Assembly: GCA_937996605.1 (NCBI GenBank)
Contig: CALKVB010000563.1
Span: 1-5,025 of the forward strand
Direction: 5' to 3'
Length of the DNA stretch: 5,025 nt
Source of the DNA: an uncultured Oxalobacteraceae bacterium
Lineage (GTDB): Bacteria; Pseudomonadota; Gammaproteobacteria; Burkholderiales; Burkholderiaceae_D
The stretch's first letter is position 1; every line of letters begins with the position of its first letter. The notes below the pieces were generated by a model. That model saw only the letters and a list, made by a program, of their open reading frames with translations, ran no database searches and was not told where the DNA came from. This document shows, one piece after another, positions 1-5,025 of the stretch. The position numbers and the translations under genes were made by a program.

Positions 1-590
1 GAGTCCATAAAAGACTCTAAGTTCGTCAGCAGATCTGCATTCGAGGTCGGCGCAAAAAACGGATTATTCGGCGTATGCTCCCACGATTCAAATGGAATAA
101 GAATATCGCCGAGCTGGGTCATCCCACCATGAAAAGTCGTTCCATAGGCTTCAAACAACCATTTTTTCGCGATCGCACCAGCACCAACAACAGGCGCAGT
201 TAAGCGCGCAGAAGACCGCCCACCACCGCGTGGATCTCGGATTCCATACTTATTCCAATAAGTAAAATCAGCATGCCCAGGCCGAAATGTGTCGACAATG
301 TTGCCATAATCTTTACTACGCTGATCTTGATTACGAATCACCAGTGCGATTGGCGTACCAGTGGTTTTCCCCTCGTACACACCAGATAAAATCTCCACTT
401 GGTCTGGCTCTTGACGCTGAGTCACATGACGCGAAGTACCAGGACGCCGACGATCAAGCTCAGGTTGAATATCTGCCTCACTTAATACCAAACCTGGTGG
501 GCAACCATCGATTACACATCCAATTGCAGGCCCATGAGATTCGCCAAATGTTGTTACCGTAAAAAGAGTTCCGAAGGTATTGCCAGACAT
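1..590 (-). CDS. aroC: Chorismate synthase, N-terminal part (runs off left edge)
   Basis: Chorismate synthase converts 5-enolpyruvylshikimate-3-phosphate to chorismate, the last step of the shikimate pathway, in the cytoplasm with reduced FMN. The minus-strand reading from the ATG at 590-588 gives 196 complete codons, about the first half of a protein that is usually near 360 aa. Visible family signatures are the N-terminal TTFGESHG (residues 13-20, His19), DRRRPGTSR (46-54), TQRQEPDQVEILSGV (57-71), RPGHAD (103-108, with the catalytic-type His106) and RDPRGGGRSSAR (118-129). The protein begins MSGNTFGTLF, which aligns with the usual MAGNTIGQLF start, so this ATG is right although no clear Shine-Dalgarno sequence precedes it. 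No frameshift or missing key residue is seen. It is divergent from the c-di-GMP regulator gene and functionally unrelated to it. The C-terminal half lies outside the window. Confidence 0.97.
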   Translation of the reverse strand, partial: MSGNTFGTLFTVTTFGESHGPAIGCVIDGCPPGLVLSEADIQPELDRRRPGTSRHVTQRQEPDQVEILSGVYEGKTTGTPIALVIRNQDQRSKDYGNIVDTFRPGHADFTYWNKYGIRDPRGGGRSSARLTAPVVGAGAIAKKWLFEAYGTTFHGGMTQLGDILIPFESWEHTPNNPFFAPTSNADLLTNLESFMD

Positions 591-624
591 AATTAAGAAT
601 CAAAGTTAGAAAGAATTTCGTGTG

Positions 625-655
625 ATTCTAGCAGTCTTCGCCCTAACACACTCAA
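625..655 (-). promoter_or_regulatory. Candidate promoter for aroC
   Basis: Read on the minus strand, TTGAGT (655-650) and TAGAAT (630-625) resemble sigma-70 -35 and -10 elements. The 19-bp spacer is longer than the optimal 17. The -10 lies 34 bp upstream of the aroC ATG. This is pattern matching only. Confidence 0.3.
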
Positions 656-740
656 AAACACACAAGGAAATGAAAGTAAGACAAATAAAACTCTAGGAAA
701 TCTGAATATTTGCACCAAACCAACAGTCTAGTGACGCATT

Positions 741-773
741 CTTGTTTTATACTGGCACGACAATATAAACAAG
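741..773. repeat. Imperfect inverted repeat over the rightward promoter region
   Basis: The left arm CTTGTTTTATA (741-751) and the right arm TATAAACAAG (764-773) are reverse complements over 10 bp apart from one extra T in the left arm. The spacer is 12 bp (752-763). The arms contain the candidate -35 and -10 hexamers of the downstream gene. The repeat could be an operator for a dimeric regulator or a leader hairpin. An 8-bp palindrome, AAGATCTT (771-778), overlaps its right end. Confidence 0.5.
742..769 (+). promoter_or_regulatory. Candidate sigma-70-like promoter for the REC-EAL gene
   Basis: TTGTTT (742-747) and TATAAA (764-769) are separated by 16 bp, giving a plausible start site about 60 bp upstream of the ATG at 836. 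A second -10-like hexamer, TATACT (748-753), has no convincing -35 at the right distance. Both sit inside the inverted repeat at 741-773. This is a weak call from motif and position only. Confidence 0.35.
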
Positions 774-820
774 ATCTTGAAGAAATTTAAACTTTGTGAC
801 GAGATCCCACTTACAAATCC

Positions 821-824
821 GGAG
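821..824 (+). promoter_or_regulatory. Ribosome binding site for the REC-EAL gene
   Basis: GGAG lies 11 nt upstream of the ATG at 836, a slightly long but workable spacing. It supports this ATG as the start. Confidence 0.5.
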
Positions 825-835
825 CGCTTCAGCTA

Positions 836-3094
836 ATGAGTGAATTGAATCAATCAAACGATGATGCATTGATCTTCATGGATGAACAGAGCGTTGATAC
901 ATTAAGCGCTCACATCGCCAAAGCAAGCTGGCGTATCATGATTATCGATGATGATCCTGATGTCCACTCCGCGACCATGTTTGCCCTTGGAAATCTCGAG
1001 ATCCAAAATCGCACTTTAACTTTCTTACACGCATACTCCGCCAACGAAGCTAGGGAAATTTTGGCGCGGGAACCGGACATTGCTGTCATTTTGCTTGACG
1101 TTGTAATGGAACAAGAAGATGCCGGGCTGAACCTCGTCAATTTTGTCCGAAAAGACCTTGGCATGATCGACGTCAGAATCATTTTGCGAACAGGTCAACC
1201 TGGATACGCTCCGGAAATTGACGCCATTCGAGATTACGACATCAACGACTACAAAACCAAATCAGAACTAACGCGAACCAAACTATACACAACGGTCACC
1301 TCAGCAATTCGGTCTTACGAGCAGATATGCTCGATATCAGCCAATCAACGTGGGCTTGAGTTTATTGTCAATGCTAGTTCTGAGCTCATGTCACAAAAAG
1401 GATTGCAGAATTTCTCGACTGGCGTGTTGCAACAGATATCGGTTTTATTGGGACGCAAAGTTGAAGGATTTGTTTGTAATCAAGCTGATGAGAATAAGGT
1501 TGCCAATGGTGTGGATGAACTATACGTGATTGCTGCAAGCCCACAGTTTGCTAATCTCAGTGAGAAAATGGCAGACAAAATTGAAAATCCCGCTATTACC
1601 AACCTAATTCAGTCGTCAATCGAACTTCGCAAGAACATTTATAAAAATAATTACATCGTATTGCATTTTGAAAACGACGCACATAAAAATTTAACCGTAT
1701 TCCTCCAAACCAACATTGAAGTTAGCGAGCTAGACAAACGACTTCTAGAAGTCTTTTGCAGCAATATTTCAGTTGGCTTGAATAACGTAATGCTGACGAG
1801 TCGGTTGCATCAATATGCTTATTTCGACCCACTCACTGGCTTAGCGAATCGTCTTAAATTACTTCAAACACTAAACGAGACGCTACAAACTGCGCTCAAA
1901 GAAAATAGTGTTTTATCACTTGTTGATATCGATCATTTTGCCGAAACCAATGATGCTCTTGGCCACCAATTTGGTGATGCTCTACTATGCTCCGTCGCAC
2001 GACGTCTGTTGGATCACTTTGGCACAAGCTGTCACCTAGCACGTGTTGGTGGGGATACATTTGCTCTACTTGGTGATCATGCGCAAGTAACACCTCAGAA
2101 GATTTTCAGTATCTTTCAACAAGCATTTGAAGTTGACAATCAAGAAGTTCAGTTGTCTGCCACTATTGGCTTGATCAAACTAAGTGGCTATGAAGGTGGC
2201 GGTTCGGACGCTTTAAAAGATACAAATATTGCGCTTAAACGAGCGAAAGCACATCAGCGAGCTTCTCATAGCTACTTTACAGTCGACATGGGAGTGGAAA
2301 TTCGCGAACGCGTACGCATGATGCATGCGTTGAGAGCTGCATTCGAAAATGAACGATTATTTGTCGTCTATCAACCGCAAATTGATATGCGCACACAAAC
2401 ACCGGTTGGCGCAGAAGCACTTCTGCGTTGGAAAAATGAAGACGGTCAATTTGTTCCACCCGACCAATTCATTCCAATTGCAGAATATTCTGGTCTCATC
2501 GTAGACATCGGCGAATGGGTGTTGCGAAGTGCCTGTTTCGAACTCGTACATTTGCACAGCCTCGGTTTTACTGAATTCAAAATGGCCGTCAACGTGTCGC
2601 AAGCACAGTTCTCACATCCGCAGTTCCTCCAGAGTTTAGAAAGAGCACTGATTGATACTCGAGCACCCGCCAGTTGCCTTGAACTTGAAATAACGGAATC
2701 GATGGCGATGAACGATCCAGAAATGCTGATTAAAACGCTGCATCACATCAAGCAACTGGGTGTTCAAATTTCAATCGACGATTTTGGCACAGGCTTCTCA
2801 TCACTCAGCCACCTTCAAAAATTGAATGTCGACAAACTAAAGATTGATCGTGCCTTTGTAAATGAAATCAACGATAAATCTGGTGAAGGCAGTATTGCCA
2901 AAATGATTGTGCAATTAAGCCAAAGCTTAAACATTAAGGTTATCGCAGAGGGTGTTGAAACTAAATTACAAGCGGATACACTGATGAGTTTTGGATGTCA
3001 CTTAGCACAAGGCTACTTATATGCAAAACCAAAGACACAACTTGATCTACGTGCGTGGCTTGCGCAAGACCCTGAAAAATGGAAAGTTGTTTAA
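836..3094 (+). CDS. Response regulator c-di-GMP phosphodiesterase (REC-DUF3369-GGDEF-EAL)
   Basis: This is a cytoplasmic signalling protein of 752 aa, predicted to hydrolyse cyclic di-GMP to pGpG under control of receiver phosphorylation. Residues about 32-160 form a receiver with acidic pocket D38/D39, phospho-acceptor D88 (ILLDVVM), T119 and K142 (DYKTKSEL). Residues about 165-320 match the GAF-like DUF3369 region that follows such receivers. The GGDEF domain (about 325-480) keeps DPLTGLANR (331-339) and DIDHF (364-368), but its signature is GGDTF (405-409) and the usual inhibitory RxxD site is absent, so cyclase activity is unlikely. It may bind GTP as a regulatory input. The EAL domain (about 495-740) has EALLRW (527-532) and the full catalytic set E527, N586, E618, D648, D649, K669, E705 and Q725, with an intact loop 6, DDFGTGFSSL. 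Activity is therefore likely. There is no membrane segment or DNA-binding domain. No dedicated kinase is adjacent, and its phosphodonor is unknown. Confidence 0.93.
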   Translation: MSELNQSNDDALIFMDEQSVDTLSAHIAKASWRIMIIDDDPDVHSATMFALGNLEIQNRTLTFLHAYSANEAREILAREPDIAVILLDVVMEQEDAGLNLVNFVRKDLGMIDVRIILRTGQPGYAPEIDAIRDYDINDYKTKSELTRTKLYTTVTSAIRSYEQICSISANQRGLEFIVNASSELMSQKGLQNFSTGVLQQISVLLGRKVEGFVCNQADENKVANGVDELYVIAASPQFANLSEKMADKIENPAITNLIQSSIELRKNIYKNNYIVLHFENDAHKNLTVFLQTNIEVSELDKRLLEVFCSNISVGLNNVMLTSRLHQYAYFDPLTGLANRLKLLQTLNETLQTALKENSVLSLVDIDHFAETNDALGHQFGDALLCSVARRLLDHFGTSCHLARVGGDTFALLGDHAQVTPQKIFSIFQQAFEVDNQEVQLSATIGLIKLSGYEGGGSDALKDTNIALKRAKAHQRASHSYFTVDMGVEIRERVRMMHALRAAFENERLFVVYQPQIDMRTQTPVGAEALLRWKNEDGQFVPPDQFIPIAEYSGLIVDIGEWVLRSACFELVHLHSLGFTEFKMAVNVSQAQFSHPQFLQSLERALIDTRAPASCLELEITESMAMNDPEMLIKTLHHIKQLGVQISIDDFGTGFSSLSHLQKLNVDKLKIDRAFVNEINDKSGEGSIAKMIVQLSQSLNIKVIAEGVETKLQADTLMSFGCHLAQGYLYAKPKTQLDLRAWLAQDPEKWKVV

Positions 3095-3142
3095 TTTGCT
3101 TCCAACATAACGTCTCTCATAAGTTTCGCCATTCGCAAAAAT

Positions 3143-3173
3143 AAACGTCAGCCTGGGATTTGATCGTTTTTTT
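3143..3173 (+). terminator. Weak Rho-independent terminator candidate
   Basis: AAACGTCA (3143-3150) can pair with TGATCGTTT (3161-3169), with one bulged T and a 10-nt loop. A run of seven T (3167-3173) overlaps and follows the right arm. It sits about 50 bp after the stop of the REC-EAL gene. The stem is AT-rich, so termination strength is doubtful. Confidence 0.4.
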
Positions 3174-3205
3174 GCATCCTACCCTATTGATTTGCCAATC
3201 CATCG

Positions 3206-3225
3206 CAAAATGCACGCGCATTTTG
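3206..3225. repeat. Perfect 8-bp inverted repeat, 4-nt loop
   Basis: CAAAATGC (3206-3213) and GCATTTTG (3218-3225) are exact reverse complements around ACGC. No T-run follows on the plus strand, so it is not a standard terminator for the upstream gene. It may be a regulator binding site or a leader hairpin upstream of the kinase gene. Confidence 0.5.
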
Positions 3226-3232
3226 TCGAACC

Positions 3233-3263
3233 TCGATAAAGTATCGATGAATGTGTACATCGA
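3233..3263. repeat. Overlapping TCGAT inverted repeats upstream of the kinase gene
   Basis: TCGATA (3233-3238) pairs exactly with TATCGA (3242-3247) across 3 nt. The overlapping TCGATG (3244-3249) pairs exactly with CATCGA (3258-3263) across 8 nt. A further CATCG follows at 3264-3268. The two hairpins share 3244-3247, so in RNA they would exclude each other. The same pattern would also suit clustered binding sites for a DNA-binding protein. No convincing promoter was found in 3095-3320, so it is not known whether this stretch is transcribed as a leader. Confidence 0.4.
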
Positions 3264-3320
3264 CATCGCAATAAATTCGTGTTCCAGCCAGCGACACTTT
3301 ACAACAAAAAATTAGAAATC

Positions 3321-4649
3321 ATGGATCCCCAAACAATCGAGAAACTCAAACTCTTCGCGAGCCAAGTATTTGCTGGATTAAGCATCGCATTTGATAAAAC
3401 GGCAACATGGGTGGGCAAACTCTCATGGTGGAAGTTTTTTCTTTTTGCGATCTTACTTTTTATCTCGGGCGACATTATCCAAGACGCTTTGTCCCCAAGC
3501 GAAACGAGCACTAGTCATCGCAAAGCAAACTCGTCAAAAAAGACTCAAATAAAGAAAGATGGTGAAAAACAAACCATTAAGACTGATGACGCCAATTTTG
3601 AAATTGACAATACAGGAATACGCATCAAAAAGCCAGAGCACATGGCAAGTGGCAAACGCGTTGATATCAATGGAGAAGGCTGGCAGGTTGTTGATGAGCA
3701 GACCGCGAAAATTACTGAAAAAATTGAAGAAGGCACCAATCTTAATAAAGCGGAACCCAAAGACAACACCCTTCCTGGTATCACAATAGGTAAAGAGGAT
3801 GTCCATATTCGTTTGCCAAAAGAACTGGCAAAAGAAATCCAAGCGGAGCTCGACAAAGCTAAAGCAGATGCTGCAGAGGAAGCGACGTCTGAAGAAAAAA
3901 CAAAATCCTCTAAATGGTTCAAAAACTTCATCGCTCTCTTGGTATTCGGTCTATTTGGCATGAAAGCACTCATGGGCGGCAAAGTTCGTGCTGAAGAGCA
4001 AGCAAAGCTTGCCAATGCAACCGCCGAACGTGAAGCACTTTTACGGCAAGTAAGTGAAGCACAAATGCAAATGATGCAGGCTCAAGTAGAACCACATTTT
4101 CTATTTAATACTCTGGCCTCGGTCGAATACTTAATTGAAACTGACCCGCCTCGTGCTGCGGCGATGCAAAGAAGTTTAATTGCATACTTACGAGCTGTGT
4201 TACCACAAATGCGTGAAAACGCTGCAAAAACAAATCTTGGTCGTGAAGCCGATATCGTTAAGTCCTATCTTCAACTTTTGAAAATGCGAATGGAAGAACG
4301 CCTGAACATTGACTTCGTTATGCCAGAGTCACTTCGCTCAGCATCTTTCCCTCCAATGATGTTGCAATCCGTTGTGGAGAATGCGATCAAACATGGACTT
4401 GAAGTGAAGGCGGAAGGAGGAACTTTGCAGTTCCGCGCCGAAGTATTAGAAAATCGTTTGCGAGTTACAGTACGAGATGATGGCCTCGGTTTCGGTGCGG
4501 TGCCCAGCAATGGAACTGGCTTAGGATTACAAAATATTCGTGAGAGATTGAAACTCATTTACAAAGACAGCGGTCAATTAATTATTACTGCGAATGAACC
4601 AAGCGGTGTTTGTGTAACTATTGAGATTCCGTATGAAATTGCCAAATAA
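3321..4649 (+). CDS. LytS/YehU-type membrane sensor histidine kinase
   Basis: This is an inner-membrane sensor kinase of 442 aa from the ATG at 3321. It should autophosphorylate on a histidine and pass the phosphate to the regulator encoded just downstream. TM1 is about residues 35-53 (WWKFFLFAILLFISGDII) and TM2 about 199-220. Between them lies an extracytoplasmic region of about 145 aa, rich in Lys and Glu, that I do not recognise. A probable coiled coil (about 222-254) leads to the His_kinase domain, with the phospho-acceptor H259 in QVEPHFLFNTL. The ATPase part shows the N box VVENAIKHG (351-359, N354), DDGLGF (386-391) and GTGLGLQNIRERL (398-410). All core residues are present. An in-frame GTG at 3279 would add 14 residues but has no Shine-Dalgarno sequence. 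The ATG is preferred, though its own site (TTAGAAA) is also weak. The stop lies 52 bp before the next gene, suggesting an operon. The signal sensed cannot be read from sequence. Confidence 0.93.
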   Translation: MDPQTIEKLKLFASQVFAGLSIAFDKTATWVGKLSWWKFFLFAILLFISGDIIQDALSPSETSTSHRKANSSKKTQIKKDGEKQTIKTDDANFEIDNTGIRIKKPEHMASGKRVDINGEGWQVVDEQTAKITEKIEEGTNLNKAEPKDNTLPGITIGKEDVHIRLPKELAKEIQAELDKAKADAAEEATSEEKTKSSKWFKNFIALLVFGLFGMKALMGGKVRAEEQAKLANATAEREALLRQVSEAQMQMMQAQVEPHFLFNTLASVEYLIETDPPRAAAMQRSLIAYLRAVLPQMRENAAKTNLGREADIVKSYLQLLKMRMEERLNIDFVMPESLRSASFPPMMLQSVVENAIKHGLEVKAEGGTLQFRAEVLENRLRVTVRDDGLGFGAVPSNGTGLGLQNIRERLKLIYKDSGQLIITANEPSGVCVTIEIPYEIAK

Positions 4650-4654
4650 ATAAA

Positions 4655-4664
4655 TTAACGTTAA
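4655..4664. repeat. 10-bp perfect palindrome between kinase and regulator genes
   Basis: TTAACGTTAA lies in the 52-bp gap after the kinase stop codon. It has no loop and no following T-run, so it is not a terminator. It could be a protein-binding site or chance in AT-rich DNA. Confidence 0.3.
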
Positions 4665-4690
4665 GATCAAACTCATCTCTACGAATGATA

Positions 4691-4696
4691 AAAGGA
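4691..4696 (+). promoter_or_regulatory. Ribosome binding site for the downstream response regulator
   Basis: AAAGGA ends 5 nt before the ATG at 4702. It is the clearest Shine-Dalgarno sequence in the window and fixes the start of the regulator gene. Confidence 0.75.
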
Positions 4697-4701
4697 AATT
4701 T

Positions 4702-5025
4702 ATGCCTACCGCGATTATTGCTGACGACGAACGTCTCATGCGAGATCAACTACGCTCGCGCCTTCAACAAGTTTGGCCTGACTTACAAATTCTCGGAGAA
4801 GCGAAGAACGGTGAAGAAGCGGTTCAATTAGTTGAGGAACACAAACCCGATTTAGCATTTCTAGATATCCGTATGCCGGCTAAAACTGGGCTCGAAGCAG
4901 CGCGAGAGATTGGTACAAAAGCACATATCGTCTTCATCACAGCCTACGACCAATACGCAGTCGAAGCCTTTGACCAAGGTGCAGTTGACTACGTTTTAAA
5001 ACCGGCAGACCCTGAACGCCTAGGC
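4702..5025 (+). CDS. Response regulator, probable LytTR family, N-terminal part (runs off right edge)
   Basis: The first 108 residues of a response regulator are visible, almost a whole receiver domain. The acidic pocket is D8/D9 (IIADDER), the phospho-acceptor is D55 in AFLDIRMP, the switch Thr is T80 and the conserved Lys is K100 in DYVLKP. The stretch FITAYDQYAVEAFDQGAVDY (78-97) is typical of LytR/AlgR-type receivers. A C-terminal LytTR DNA-binding domain is therefore expected beyond the window edge, but it is not seen. The position directly after a LytS-type kinase, in the same direction and with a 52-bp gap, marks it as the cognate partner and likely transcription factor. It should be cytoplasmic and phosphorylated on D55. 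There is no sign of disruption. Confidence 0.93.
   Translation, partial: MPTAIIADDERLMRDQLRSRLQQVWPDLQILGEAKNGEEAVQLVEEHKPDLAFLDIRMPAKTGLEAAREIGTKAHIVFITAYDQYAVEAFDQGAVDYVLKPADPERLG

Noticed and set aside
287..562. Open frame of 91 codons on the plus strand
   Set aside because: It lies antisense within aroC, whose minus-strand frame shows full chorismate synthase motifs.
591..835. Possible small gene in the divergent intergenic region
   Set aside because: No start with a credible ribosome binding site followed by a meaningful open frame was seen. The stretch is best explained by promoters and the inverted repeat.
3095..3320. Possible small RNA or small gene between the REC-EAL and kinase genes
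   Set aside because: There are inverted repeats, but no convincing promoter plus strong terminator pair and no plausible small reading frame.
3559..3789. Open frame of 76 codons on the plus strand inside the kinase gene
   Set aside because: It overlaps the kinase coding region in another frame, with no ribosome binding site and no recognisable product. The Lys-rich text reflects the AT-rich coding sequence.
3545..4015. Open frame of 156 codons on the minus strand
   Set aside because: It is antisense to the kinase extracytoplasmic/TM2 segment, has Ser/Ala/Phe-rich composition typical of a shadow frame, and has no recognisable domain.

Overview
The window looks like chromosomal DNA from a Gram-negative proteobacterium, most likely a gammaproteobacterium. 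The chorismate synthase resembles the enterobacterial form. The signalling proteins (REC-DUF3369-GGDEF-EAL, and a LytS-type kinase with an 'EPHFLFNTLASVEYLIETDP' core) are of kinds common in gamma- and betaproteobacteria. The DNA is moderately AT-rich by eye. No genus can be assigned. There are no mobile elements, tRNA or rRNA genes, or CRISPR arrays.

Layout: (1) Positions 1-590, minus strand, hold the N-terminal half of aroC (chorismate synthase), running off the left edge. (2) Positions 591-835 are an AT-rich divergent intergenic region with a candidate promoter for each direction and an almost perfect inverted repeat over the rightward one. (3) Positions 836-3094, plus strand, encode a 752-aa response regulator (receiver, DUF3369, degenerate GGDEF, intact EAL), predicted to be a phosphorylation-controlled c-di-GMP phosphodiesterase. 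(4) Positions 3095-3320 are non-coding, with a weak terminator candidate, a perfect 8-bp hairpin and a cluster of overlapping TCGAT inverted repeats. (5) Positions 3321-4649, plus strand, encode a membrane-bound LytS/YehU-type histidine kinase with an unfamiliar lysine-rich extracytoplasmic domain. (6) From 4702 to the right edge is the receiver domain of its probable partner, a LytTR-type response regulator.

The kinase and the downstream regulator form an evident two-component pair, 52 bp apart. The c-di-GMP regulator has no obvious kinase of its own in the window and is probably an orphan or hybrid-kinase target. Whether it is wired to the LytS-type kinase is unknown. aroC is housekeeping and unrelated. 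I see no clearly new biological system. The points most worth a second look are the kinase sensor domain with its internal repeat, the inverted repeats in the two intergenic regions, and the degenerate GGDEF paired with a complete EAL site.
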